From assembly GCA_032252755.1 (NCBI GenBank), contig JAVUPY010000009.1:1-62155 (forward strand): a stretch of 62,155 bases of DNA, in the 5' to 3' direction. Below are positions 52,906 to 61,993 of this stretch, one piece after another (position 1 is the first letter of the stretch; the number at the start of each line of letters is the position of its first letter). The notes under the pieces are model-generated. The model was not told where the DNA came from and did no database searches. It was given only the letters and a program-made list of their open reading frames with translations. The position numbers were made by a program, and so were the translations under genes. Origin of the DNA: Terriglobia bacterium. Lineage in GTDB: Bacteria; Acidobacteriota; Terriglobia; Terriglobales; Acidobacteriaceae.

Positions 52906-55900
52906 TCAGAAGGTAATGCGGCCAGTGAGCATGATCATGCGCGGCCCCGCTCCTTCTGCGGTTTGCAGACCGCTGATGCTGCCGAAGGCGCCCGAGTCCA
53001 CCTGCACGTTGGGAACGTCGTAGTTGCGGTGATTGAAGGCGTTCGCAGCCTGGGCACCGAACTGGAAGCGCAGCCGCTCCGAGACCATGAACGTCTTCAG
53101 CAGCGACAGCGAAACCGACTGCGTTCCCGGGCCGGTAACCGCTCCCACAGGCGCATTGCCGAAACGTCCTATATTGTTTCCGGGGATTGGGAAGGCCGCA
53201 GGGTTCAGCCACATCGGCACGCCGCCGCTCGATCCCGACATGTACGGTGAAACACTGGTGTTGATATCGGTGCGCGTTACGCCCAGCACATTGAGAATGC
53301 CGGTGCCCGCGGGGTCGGTGGTGCCCTCGTACGGCGTCAAGAACGGCCCGCTCTGGAACAGCAACAATCCACCGAACTCCCATCCACTGACAATCCTGTT
53401 TACGAAGGCGCTGCTGGAGGAGAGGAAGCGCTGCTTCTGCCCGAACGGCAAGTCGTAAAGAAACGTCGTCAGAAAGCGGTGGCGACGGTCGTAGGAGACA
53501 TTGCCGTAATCGAGGCCCGGGTTGAAGCGACTGGTCTCCATCGCCCCGCCGGCGCCCACTATGTTGCTGGGATTGCCGCCCTGGGCATCCGATAAGTCCT
53601 TTGTCAAAACGTAGCTGCTGTCGAACTGGAAGCCGCGCGAGAAGCGCTTGCTGACCTCCGCGGTGAAACTGTTGTAGTTGCTGACGGCGTAATTGCAAAC
53701 GCAGTCAAGGATGCCCCACGAGGGATAGGGACGCTGGTCGGCCACTGCGTTGTAACCCACTGTGTTCGGCGGCACCTGGTTCAGGTCCTGCTGCGAATCA
53801 AGGTGGCTGCCGTGATTGCCCATGTAGGTCAGTCTCACGCCTATGTCATGTCCGATATTCCTCTCCAACGTCAAGTTCCACTCCTGCACCGTCGGATCTT
53901 GGTAGTGCAGGGGGAAGACGTCAAAGAAGTTTGCCAGGCCCGGGACGAACAGGTTCGATGGGAACGGCGACGGGAAGGACAACTGAGGCTGGCCGCTGCC
54001 GTTGAAATCGTTCGGGTACGTAGCGATGTAACTGGTGCTCACGGCCCATCCGGTATAGGACGAAAACCCGAGCGGAATCGCGACGAACCTTCCATAGCCG
54101 CCGCGGAGAACGGTGCTGTCGTTGCCAAATAAGCGCCAGGCGAACCCGATTCGTGGGCCGAAATCGGTCTTGTTGGTGAAGCGCAGAGAACTCGGGATTC
54201 CGGCCTGCTGTGCCATAAGGATAGGCGTGGGATAGATCGATTGCGCAAACCCGGGCTCGGTCAGCCCCAAACCAACCTTGTCGGGAACGACCACCGCCCC
54301 ATTGACTACCTGCCCGTTCACGACAGAGGAGTAATCCGGCAGGAAGGCAGCGGTGTTGTGATTCTGTGCTGAAAGCGGAGGGTGGAGTTCGTAACGCAGC
54401 CCGATATCGATGGTGAGGTTGTTGGTGGCTTTCCAGTCATCCTGGGCATAGAAAGCATACGAGTGGCCGATGCCGATCATGCCCGGGTCGCTAACTTGCG
54501 CCAGAGTGACCGCGTCCGGGTATCCAAGCAGGAATGCTGCGTATGGATCGCCGATCTGCTGGCCGACAGGGGAAGAAAGATCGTAACTGTACCCGCCCAG
54601 GGTCGCGCCGCCGAAAACGTTTCCATCCTGGTAGCGGAGGCGGTTGAACTGGAACCCGAACTTGAAATTGTGCTGGTGATGGGTCCAACTCAGGTTATCG
54701 ATGAATTCGAGGGTCTTGTTCTTCTGCTCGCTGGCATTCCCGCCACCCGTACTCACAAAACCGTTGATCATGAAGTTAGGCGCCGTTGCGAAATTGGGAA
54801 CCTGCGGCAGGCCCTCGATACCAATCGCGCTGACCAGCGCCGCGGGGTTGGCGTTGAACTGGGTCTGGTTATCGGACGAACTGAAGCCAGCGCGAAACTC
54901 GTTGAGAAGGTTCGGCCTGATCACCCAGTTGTGCGCAGCAGTCAATCCGGAGACGGTCTGGGGTGTCGAGACCGTGCCGAGCATCGGCGACCCCACAGAC
55001 AGCGGCGACATGCTCGAATCCATCCTCTTGTAGGTGTACCGGACGAACACGTTTTGCTTGCTGGTCAGGTACTGGTCCACTCGGAGATCGCCCTGGTTGC
55101 TGGAAATGGGCGTTGCAACGTTTTCCTGGTAGTTGTTCTGGTAGGCGTCTGCCGGGCCGAAATTCGGTGTCGGGAAAAGAGCGTTCAAGGCGTTCGCCGA
55201 CGTGGGTGAGATGGGCACGTTGTTGCAGGGGATCGGCGTACCGTTCGGCTGATACACCTGCGCTACTCCCTGCGCCGCGAGATAGGAACAGAGATCCCCC
55301 TGCCGCATTGCGTTTGACGGCACGCTGACCAGGAAAGGTTCTTCCTTGGGAAGACGAAGACCCTCGTAGCTGGCGAAGAAGAACGTTTTATTGTGGCCAT
55401 CATAGAGATGAGGAATGGCCACGGGCCCGCCCAGATAGGCTCCGAAATTGTGCATGTGGATCGAAGGCTTGCTGAGAGTGAACGGGTTCCCGGCATTGAG
55501 AGCGGAGTTCTCTTCATTGTCGAAGAGCCCGCCGTGGAACTGGTTGGTGCCGCTGCGGGACGTGGTGGTTACATCCGTCACGCCGCTGAACTCGGCGTTA
55601 TTGTTGCTCTCACCGACGCGAATCTCGGCGATGGAGTTGAACGACGGGAACAGTTCGGTGGTGGGACCGCCGTACTCGATGTTCAGCGTGCTGATGCCAT
55701 CCAGCGTGAAGGACTGGAGCGTGGGCGTCGATCCGGCAATCACGAGGCTGTTGTTATTGTCGGTCTGAACGCCGGGTTGAGTTGTCAGCGTCGAGTAGGC
55801 GCTGGTCGAACCCGTGGAACGCGAATAGATTGCAACCGGGAGGTCTACGAGCGCCTTTCCAGTTTTGGTCTCGGCAATTGATGATTGATCGGTTGTCACC

Positions 55901-56322
55901 ACTCCGACCGAGGTGCCCCGGACCGTAACGGACGTCGCTTCCGAGCCCACCTTGAGCTTGGCATCCACGCGCTTCACTTCCCGTGACTGCAGCACCAGGT
56001 CGGTGAAGGTCTGGGTGGCAAAGCCCTTGGACTGCACCGAAAGGTTGTAGTGCGCCGGTTGCACGTTTACGAAGGCATAGGAGCCTTGGCCGTTGGTCTG
56101 CGCCGTGCGGGTGGCCGAGGTGCCCACGTCGGTCAAGGTGACTGTGGCGTTTGGTACCACGCCGCCCGAGGGATCCTTTACCGTCCCGACGATACTACCG
56201 AAGGTGGACTGGGCCACGGCTGGCCCTGGCACGATGAACAAGAAAAACGCGAGAAGCAAGCTTACGGCTAGGAACAACTTTCGAGACCCGGCGGGGTCGG
56301 CGGACAACTGAAACACGGTCAT
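52906..56322 (-). CDS. Oar-like TonB-dependent receptor with carboxypeptidase regulatory-like domain
   Basis: 1,138 residues. A signal peptide (about 15-37, ending AVAQ) is followed by a carboxypeptidase-regulatory-like domain (FGSIVGTVKDPSGGVVPNATVTLTDVGT; about 40-125), a plug domain and a very long beta-barrel ending in aromatic phenylalanine (RITF). This architecture is typical of the numerous Oar-like outer membrane receptors in Acidobacteria. Substrate unknown; large peptides or glycans are usual guesses. GAGGGG precedes the ATG at 56322. Divergent from the winged-helix-type membrane regulator, which may control it. Confidence 0.93.
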   Translation of the reverse strand: MTVFQLSADPAGSRKLFLAVSLLLAFFLFIVPGPAVAQSTFGSIVGTVKDPSGGVVPNATVTLTDVGTSATRTAQTNGQGSYAFVNVQPAHYNLSVQSKGFATQTFTDLVLQSREVKRVDAKLKVGSEATSVTVRGTSVGVVTTDQSSIAETKTGKALVDLPVAIYSRSTGSTSAYSTLTTQPGVQTDNNNSLVIAGSTPTLQSFTLDGISTLNIEYGGPTTELFPSFNSIAEIRVGESNNNAEFSGVTDVTTTSRSGTNQFHGGLFDNEENSALNAGNPFTLSKPSIHMHNFGAYLGGPVAIPHLYDGHNKTFFFASYEGLRLPKEEPFLVSVPSNAMRQGDLCSYLAAQGVAQVYQPNGTPIPCNNVPISPTSANALNALFPTPNFGPADAYQNNYQENVATPISSNQGDLRVDQYLTSKQNVFVRYTYKRMDSSMSPLSVGSPMLGTVSTPQTVSGLTAAHNWVIRPNLLNEFRAGFSSSDNQTQFNANPAALVSAIGIEGLPQVPNFATAPNFMINGFVSTGGGNASEQKNKTLEFIDNLSWTHHQHNFKFGFQFNRLRYQDGNVFGGATLGGYSYDLSSPVGQQIGDPYAAFLLGYPDAVTLAQVSDPGMIGIGHSYAFYAQDDWKATNNLTIDIGLRYELHPPLSAQNHNTAAFLPDYSSVVNGQVVNGAVVVPDKVGLGLTEPGFAQSIYPTPILMAQQAGIPSSLRFTNKTDFGPRIGFAWRLFGNDSTVLRGGYGRFVAIPLGFSSYTGWAVSTSYIATYPNDFNGSGQPQLSFPSPFPSNLFVPGLANFFDVFPLHYQDPTVQEWNLTLERNIGHDIGVRLTYMGNHGSHLDSQQDLNQVPPNTVGYNAVADQRPYPSWGILDCVCNYAVSNYNSFTAEVSKRFSRGFQFDSSYVLTKDLSDAQGGNPSNIVGAGGAMETSRFNPGLDYGNVSYDRRHRFLTTFLYDLPFGQKQRFLSSSSAFVNRIVSGWEFGGLLLFQSGPFLTPYEGTTDPAGTGILNVLGVTRTDINTSVSPYMSGSSGGVPMWLNPAAFPIPGNNIGRFGNAPVGAVTGPGTQSVSLSLLKTFMVSERLRFQFGAQAANAFNHRNYDVPNVQVDSGAFGSISGLQTAEGAGPRMIMLTGRITF

Positions 56323-56573
56323 TTCTTCCCCTCAAAGTGATGGGTCGCAGCAGGCCAATACGTTCTTTGGAGTTTCAGCCCCAATTAGCAACGGGGCGGG
56401 TTTGCTAGACGCCGCTCAATGGCGTACACTCCCAACTACTTTCCGCAAGGGCCTGTCGATCCAGCTTCACTTTGACTCCGGGTCGGTCACAGCGTGGAGT
56501 TTCTTTCCGTAGCCGAAACGTTAATGACGTCTTTTCTTCGACAGGTCAGCCACTTAGGGGTGCTCCGCTGGGA

Positions 56574-57857
56574 ATGTTAACGGCAGTTAAAACAGGTGAT
56601 CCGGTTCCCGAAGACGAGTTTTCGCAGGAAGTCGTTCGGCTTTTGGCCAGCCAGACGCTACAAGGGGCCGAAACTTTAAGAAATCTCCTGCGCTATCTCT
56701 CGGACCATACCCTCCAGCAACCAAACGAACACGTAAAGGAGTACCAGCTCGCGACTGAAGTTTTCGGGCGGCACTCGGAGTTCGATCCACAGACCGATGC
56801 CACCGTGCGGGTGCAGGTGCGGCGACTCCGTGTGAAGCTGGCGCAGTATTACGAAACCGAAGGGGCCGACGATCCCATCTTGGTGGAGATTCCGAAAGGC
56901 GGGTATGCGGTTACCTTCAGGCGGCGACCGAGTTTAACGGCCGTCCTGGACCATGCCCCTGCCGATCCGAACCAGGCCGATGCACGGGACCAGGCGAGCA
57001 CGCATAGATCGCTTCGCCCGTGGAGACAAATCGCGGCCACCGTGCTGGTGCTATGTCTTGCCGTGGCGGTAATCTTCGTGCGCCGGATGGAAGGCGGACG
57101 ATCGCTGGCGCCAGCCACCCCCCTGCCCTCGCTGCAATCGGCTCCCGAAGTCGAGCGACAGTTCTGGAAGCCATTCATTAATGGCTCCGAGGAGCCTTGG
57201 GTCGTCTTCAGCAATGCCGAGTTCGTCGGCCGACCGGAGACGGGCATGCGCTACTTCCAGCCGGGCACGAAAATTGGGGACGAACCGGTGACCGAGCATT
57301 ACACCGGCGTTGGCGAGGTGCTCGGTGTTCTCGACCTGGACCGCCTCTTCCTGCGCCTGGGACGAACGTTCCGCGCAAAGCGGGCCCACTTGTTCACTCT
57401 CGATGACGCGCAGAACAGCAATCTCATCTTTATCGGCTCGCCCGCGGAAGACCCTGCGCTGGTACAACTCGGCACCAGGGCCAAGTTCATTTTCCAGCGG
57501 GTGGCATCGGGTGTCCGGAAGGGCGATTTGGGCATCGCGGACGTTGCCCCATCTCCTGGTCAACCACGGATGTTTCTTCCCAGCCCCCCGAACCGGCCCC
57601 TAAGTGTCGATTACGCTGTCATTTCACTGACACGGGGCATCAATGAGCAACACTCGACCCTGCTGCTGGCGGGTACGACGACGATCGGTACCGAGGCGGC
57701 GGTCGATTTCGTATGCCAACCGAACTCCCTCTCGGAACTGCTGCAGGCGCTTCACCTGCCTCCCGCCGCCGAGATCGGGCCCTTTGAGGCGGTGCTGCGC
57801 GTAAAGATAGAGCAGGATGTCCCGGTGGCTACAGAACTGGTAGCGATAAATCAATGA
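56574..57857 (+). CDS. Membrane-anchored protein with winged-helix-like N-terminal domain
   Basis: About 427 residues from the ATG at 56574; the ribosome binding site is weak and the reading frame stays open to a TTG at 56472. N-terminal FSQEVVRLLASQTLQGAETLRNLLRYLSDHTLQ and DPQTDATVRVQVRRLRVKLAQYYETEG with VEIPKGGYAVTFRRR resemble an acidobacterial domain linked to CadC/adenylate-cyclase-like regulators. One membrane helix (about 153-172) separates it from a periplasmic C-terminal domain of unknown type (about 200-425). It is divergent from the Oar-like receptor gene, so a sensor role for that system is inferred from context. Confidence 0.75.
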   Translation: MLTAVKTGDPVPEDEFSQEVVRLLASQTLQGAETLRNLLRYLSDHTLQQPNEHVKEYQLATEVFGRHSEFDPQTDATVRVQVRRLRVKLAQYYETEGADDPILVEIPKGGYAVTFRRRPSLTAVLDHAPADPNQADARDQASTHRSLRPWRQIAATVLVLCLAVAVIFVRRMEGGRSLAPATPLPSLQSAPEVERQFWKPFINGSEEPWVVFSNAEFVGRPETGMRYFQPGTKIGDEPVTEHYTGVGEVLGVLDLDRLFLRLGRTFRAKRAHLFTLDDAQNSNLIFIGSPAEDPALVQLGTRAKFIFQRVASGVRKGDLGIADVAPSPGQPRMFLPSPPNRPLSVDYAVISLTRGINEQHSTLLLAGTTTIGTEAAVDFVCQPNSLSELLQALHLPPAAEIGPFEAVLRVKIEQDVPVATELVAINQ

Positions 57858-57881
57858 GGTGGCGCTACCAGCGTGCCGCAA

Positions 57882-60410
57882 TTACCGCCAACTTAGCGTG
57901 ACAACGCGCTGCACATAGCCCGACCCGGCGGGGAACTGGACGACAAGATGGTCCCCTTTCCGTTCCCCACCTTCCACCGTAACCTTCTTCAGTCGCGCGT
58001 TGTTAATTCTCAGGTTCAGATGTTGAGTGTTCGAGGCGGGCGCTTCCAAAGTAATGGCCAACGATCGCGACGAATAGCGCTGATCCAGAACCTTCATCTC
58101 GGTCGTCTCGGATCCCGCCAGCGGTAACCGGGGAGATATGCCCACCTCAAGTTCGGGCAGAGGAATATTCGCTACCTGCGTACCGCTTGGTTTGGCCTCG
58201 CACTTTGCGGTAGAAGTGCCGCCGGTCACGAGACACAGTGGTATTGGGATCTGTGAATGTACCGTCACCACTAGGTTCGTTCCCTTCCGGACGATATCAA
58301 CATCGAGGTGGTTCGGGCCAAACGGCACGTTGTGCAGCGAGGCGCCGTCCCATGCAGCGGGAATTTGCGGGGAGACTCGCAGCACATGGTTGGGGACGTC
58401 CGCCTCAATACCGAATAATCCGCGCACCGAAGGAGAGATTACCATCGCCGAAGACCACATCTGGTGTGCAGTACTGCGTCCGAGGGGCTGAAAAAACCGG
58501 CCCGAAAGCAATTCCGTCACTGCTCCCTGGTCCTGCGCCCATGTCAGGTCGAGGTTTTGCATCAGGTGTGCGTAGGCGGACAGCGAATGGCCGGCACGAT
58601 ACTCGGCCAGCGACACCCACCCCGTAAACAGCGGCCATACCGATCCCTGGTGGTAGCTGATCGGATCGTAGATCTTGCTCCCGTCCGACACCGAACGCGT
58701 CCCCCAGTCGGTCGAGAATTCGTCAGAGGCCCAGCGCTCGAACATCTTGTCAGAACCGGGCAGCTTCAGCGTCCCCGACCACCATGCCACCGACGGAAAA
58801 ATCGTCGCTGTGGTATCGAAGCTCCCGTTGGCATTGCGGCTGAATGCGTAAAAGCCGTCCTTGAGATACTCCGGCAGTTTGCTGCGCACCAACGATGCCT
58901 GCTGCTCGGCCTCTTGTGCGAGCGACCTGTCGCCCAACAGCCTTGCCATGTGAGCCAGCGCGTTTTCCGCCTGCTCATCCAGCGATGCCAGATACATCTC
59001 CTGATGCGGCATGCCCGGCGGCCAGGATTCAACCCAGCCCGTCCCCGCGCTGTTGTCGTAGATGCCATCACTATCGGAATCGTGACCGCGCATGAACGCG
59101 TAAGCGCGGCGCACGTTGTCCCAATGTTGGCGCAAGAAGGTGACATCACCGCTCGCCTGGACGTAGTCGTCCATCGCCATCAAGAACAGGGGCGTGGCAT
59201 CCGCGGAGGCGTACTCGTAAGGCAGCGCGGACCAGTCCACCAGGTCCGCGGTTTGCGCGTACTCGTGCATCATTTTGCCGTCGGCTCGTTGCCGGTTCAT
59301 CAGGAATTCCAGTGCGTTCCTGGCGAGACCGAAGTCGCCGTAGCTATCGATGGCGTACAGGGACCAGAGCGTGTCGCGGCCGAAAAACCACCCGAAGCCC
59401 GGCCGGGCAGAGTCGCCTGAGCTGAACCAGCCGGCGGCGAGCCCCTTTCCGGAGCCATGCTTGACCTGCATCTGGTCGATAGAAATTTCGGCCCAGCGCA
59501 GCGCGTTGTCGAATTGCGGATCCGGTGTGCTGACGGTCAGTTTGTCATCGAAGAAGTGGCTGTAGTAATTCTCCGTCATTTGGTACGCCTGCGCGATGCC
59601 GGAGTAGAACTGCGCTACCCGCTTTCCGAGTGCCGCGATAGCGGCCGGTCCCTCCGGTTGTGATCCATCGGAGACGACTGCGAACAGAGGAAAATAGAAG
59701 TTGCTTTCGGTTTTCGGATCGAAATGCAATTTGAACTGCAGGGGGAAATACTTCGGCTTCTCCTGATAGGGTGGCAGTATTCCGGGTTGCGCGCCGGGCA
59801 TGACGAGCGCGGCAAAGAATTTTGGGTTATCGGTGCTCAACAGGTACCCGCCAATGCCGTCAAAATCATTCCATGATGCGGAAGGGCGCCCGAAATTCGG
59901 TGCCGGCCATTCGCGCTGCAACACAGGGTCGAACGAGAAGGTGATGTCGGCAGGACGGACGGCGTGAATCTCGAACAGCACAACCACTCCCGCGGCGGCG
60001 TCGGGGCCGCGCACGGCGAACATGTGTTGCTTCACTGTGATTGCAGCGTGAGCGTAGGTGATGGTGGTGAGGTCCGGTTCGACCTGCACAACGGCTGCCT
60101 GCTGGTTCAGGTCGATGGGAACGGGATAATCGGCCAGTTCCGCCGTGATATGGAAATTCCGCAACACCTTCACAGGAAAATCCCACAGCTCGAACGTGCC
60201 GTCCTGCTGGCCGAAAATGCCCCCACGCTCGCCCACGACGGTGAAAGGCTGGTTGGGCTGCGCGGGGCGGACGATCTCCATCGCAGTTTTCGACAATGGA
60301 AATTTCGGCAACGGTCGCGGTGCAGCTTGCGCCAGAGACAGAGTCGAAACGCATAGCAGGAAAATGAAAGTCGCCAGGCACCAGCCTGGCGGCACCCGGA
60401 AAGTGGTCAT
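57882..60410 (-). CDS. Secreted six-hairpin glycosidase
   Basis: 842 residues with a signal peptide (about 1-29, ending LAQAA). An N-terminal beta-sandwich (about 50-260) precedes an (alpha/alpha)6 barrel (about 290-690) with DSDGIYDNSAGTGWVESWPPGMPHQEMYLASLDEQAENALAHMARL and GFGWFFGRDTLWSLYAIDSYGDFGLARNALEFL. A C-terminal domain follows. The fold suits glycoside hydrolases such as GH15/GH63/amylo-alpha-1,6-glucosidase-like enzymes; the exact family and substrate are not determined. Exported, likely periplasmic or extracellular. Ends 24 bp from the convergent regulator gene. Confidence 0.82.
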   Translation of the reverse strand: MTTFRVPPGWCLATFIFLLCVSTLSLAQAAPRPLPKFPLSKTAMEIVRPAQPNQPFTVVGERGGIFGQQDGTFELWDFPVKVLRNFHITAELADYPVPIDLNQQAAVVQVEPDLTTITYAHAAITVKQHMFAVRGPDAAAGVVVLFEIHAVRPADITFSFDPVLQREWPAPNFGRPSASWNDFDGIGGYLLSTDNPKFFAALVMPGAQPGILPPYQEKPKYFPLQFKLHFDPKTESNFYFPLFAVVSDGSQPEGPAAIAALGKRVAQFYSGIAQAYQMTENYYSHFFDDKLTVSTPDPQFDNALRWAEISIDQMQVKHGSGKGLAAGWFSSGDSARPGFGWFFGRDTLWSLYAIDSYGDFGLARNALEFLMNRQRADGKMMHEYAQTADLVDWSALPYEYASADATPLFLMAMDDYVQASGDVTFLRQHWDNVRRAYAFMRGHDSDSDGIYDNSAGTGWVESWPPGMPHQEMYLASLDEQAENALAHMARLLGDRSLAQEAEQQASLVRSKLPEYLKDGFYAFSRNANGSFDTTATIFPSVAWWSGTLKLPGSDKMFERWASDEFSTDWGTRSVSDGSKIYDPISYHQGSVWPLFTGWVSLAEYRAGHSLSAYAHLMQNLDLTWAQDQGAVTELLSGRFFQPLGRSTAHQMWSSAMVISPSVRGLFGIEADVPNHVLRVSPQIPAAWDGASLHNVPFGPNHLDVDIVRKGTNLVVTVHSQIPIPLCLVTGGTSTAKCEAKPSGTQVANIPLPELEVGISPRLPLAGSETTEMKVLDQRYSSRSLAITLEAPASNTQHLNLRINNARLKKVTVEGGERKGDHLVVQFPAGSGYVQRVVTLSWR

Positions 60411-61157
60411 TCTTCTTTGTCACCCTTCGGAGCAGATCGAGGCAGTAACTCACTCTAGCAGATACAGCCTCCATGCAACACCGAGCTGCGACGGCATCCC
60501 TCCCGTCTTCGCAGTCAGGCAAGATTTCAGTCAGCAGAAGGCCGAAGCATTTGCGAATTCGAACTGAATCCTCACCCCCGCTCGCGCAGTTCCCGCTCGA
60601 ATGACTGCGCGCGAAGGTTGCGATGGTCTGCGTCGCCAGCCATGGAGGGCCTGAGCGAGCGCGCTGGTTACACCGCCCATATCCAGTAAGGTGGTGGCGA
60701 GCACGACATCGAGCGTCTGGTGGTACCGCGGAAAAGTGAAGGAGGCAATTAAACGTCACCTCAGCAAGGGTGCACCGTCGAGACTGATCGCCCCAGATGT
60801 TATTGCCGATGAGAGTAAAAGAGACTGGCGGAGGGAGCAGTCTGCTGCGAACCGCTCTCTCCCTGCTAACAGCGAAATTTACAGGGAACGTTGACGACAA
60901 TTTCATCATTTCGAGGCAAGAGCTCGCTCCAACACCTCCGATTATCAATGGCTTAGATAATGCTCGAATTTCTCGGTGGATTCTATGCAGGGAATTTCTG
61001 TCCCCGTAACAGGGAATGCCGAACTTTTATGCAGGGATTTGCTGTAATTGCAGCAAGAGCAGTTGTTAGCGCAAATACCCTCAACACCCTCGCGAATAAA
61101 GCAGGTGCTTCAATGCGGCGATCGGCTGAAGCTGAAGTTAGGGAGAGCCGGTGCGTC
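60411..61157. other. Gene-free 0.75 kb region with repeated CAGGGAA motifs
   Basis: No coding frame with family-like features was seen in about 750 bp between the glycosidase start and the cold-shock gene. A CAGGGA motif recurs at about 60882, 60989, 61010 and 61032 (see separate repeat entry). The left part should hold the glycosidase promoter. Open frames here are short, without ribosome binding sites or recognisable domains. Confidence 0.5.
60881..61040 (+). repeat. Four spaced CAGGGAA-type motifs
   Basis: ACAGGGAACG (60881), GCAGGGAATTT (60988), ACAGGGAATG (61009) and GCAGGGATTT (61031) are spaced by 107, 21 and 22 bp. The two short spacings are the clearest. Similar CAGGGAAT-rich intergenic DNA is known to me from regions near mobile elements in other bacteria, so this may be a decayed element, but nothing here proves it. 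Confidence 0.45.
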
Positions 61158-61358
61158 TCAGATCTTCTTGACGTTCTTTGCTTGGGGCCCCTTTTGTCCC
61201 TGCTCGGTTTCAAACTCCACCCGGTCACCTTCGCCTAATGACCGAAAACCCTCCCCGGAGATCGAAGTGTGGTGTACGAAGACATCCTTGCCACCGCCGT
61301 CAGGTGTGATAAAGCCGAAACCCTTCGAGTCGTTGAACCACTTAACTGCACCTTGCAT
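61158..61358 (-). CDS. Cold-shock protein (CspA family)
   Basis: 66 residues, [44 protein letters not shown] and so on. It has the RNP1 (KGFGFI) and RNP2 (VFVHH) nucleic-acid-binding motifs of the five-stranded cold-shock fold. Binds single-stranded RNA or DNA as an RNA chaperone. GGGAG precedes the ATG at 61358. An extension to 61469 is not needed. Confidence 0.95.
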   Translation of the reverse strand: MQGAVKWFNDSKGFGFITPDGGGKDVFVHHTSISGEGFRSLGEGDRVEFETEQGQKGPQAKNVKKI

Positions 61359-61472
61359 ATCTATCTCCCAAGTGACCGGTGTGCCCAGTACTTTAGCATT
61401 CAGCAAGCAAATCGAGTAGCGGCTTGGTGGCTCGTGGTTTCCTGAAGGGCCGCATTCTGAAATACTCAATGC

Positions 61473-61829
61473 ATGGAGCGTGAACGATTCGCGAAGGTGG
61501 TAGAGGAGGTGCTCGACTCTCTGCCGCAGGAGTTTCGTGATCGCATCCGGAATGTCGCCGTCCTAGTAGAGGACCTACCCCACGATCAGCCACGACCTCA
61601 GCCCAAGAGGCCAAGGCGGTTGCTTCTGGGACTCTTCCACGGCGTGCCAACGACTAAGAAGAGCGTTTTCGACTTGCCGACCGGGCCCGATTACGTCGTG
61701 CTCTATCAGAAGAATATTGAGGCTGTGTGTTCTAGTGAGGCAGAAATCCGGGAGCAAATACGCCGGACGGTAATCCATGAGCTAGGTCACTACTTTGGAA
61801 TGGACGAGAACCAACTGAAAGATGTTTAG
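61473..61829 (+). CDS. Zincin-type metallopeptidase family protein
   Basis: 118 residues. The C-terminal [11 protein letters not shown] matches the HExxHxxxxxE pattern of the MMP-like/DUF1025 zincin family; the upstream [14 protein letters not shown] is the family context. Members are small predicted metalloproteases; a substrate is unknown. Start ATG at 61473. The next gene starts inside its stop codon (ATG at 61822 overlapping TAG). Confidence 0.88.
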   Translation: MERERFAKVVEEVLDSLPQEFRDRIRNVAVLVEDLPHDQPRPQPKRPRRLLLGLFHGVPTTKKSVFDLPTGPDYVVLYQKNIEAVCSSEAEIREQIRRTVIHELGHYFGMDENQLKDV

Positions 61830-61993
61830 GGGCCTCGCTTCGTCGGATCGCGGGTGTATGTCTAGGCATGACGCAGCACTTTGGGTGGAATGTCACTCTC
61901 GTCCGGATTGTGTGGCTACTGCTCTTCTTGTTCGCCGGGACTGGAGGACTCGCCTACGTCTTCCTCTGGGTTGTTATGCCAAATGAAGCTTAG
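61822..61993 (+). pseudogene. PspC-domain protein, apparently frameshifted
   Basis: The ATG at 61822 (overlapping the zincin stop) opens [10 protein letters not shown] in one frame, while the PspC continuation RRIAGVCLGMTQHFGWN, then a helix and MPNEA to the stop at 61993 lies in another frame. Together they form a standard small PspC-domain membrane protein, so one or two bases seem to be missing or added around 61840-61855. An internal ATG at 61868 could give 41 residues containing the membrane helix. Could be a genuine pseudogene, a sequencing error, or rarely a recoded gene. Confidence 0.65.

Noticed and set aside
52673-53698. Open frame of about 340 codons on the receptor strand, out of frame with it
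   Set aside because: It overlaps the C-terminal barrel of the Oar-like receptor, whose frame ends in a proper aromatic residue; the alternative frame is rich in Arg and Gln with no domains.
60145-60567. Open frames around the glycosidase start
   Set aside because: They overlap the glycosidase N-terminus on the opposite strand and show no domains; the region is better read as promoter and signal-peptide coding DNA.
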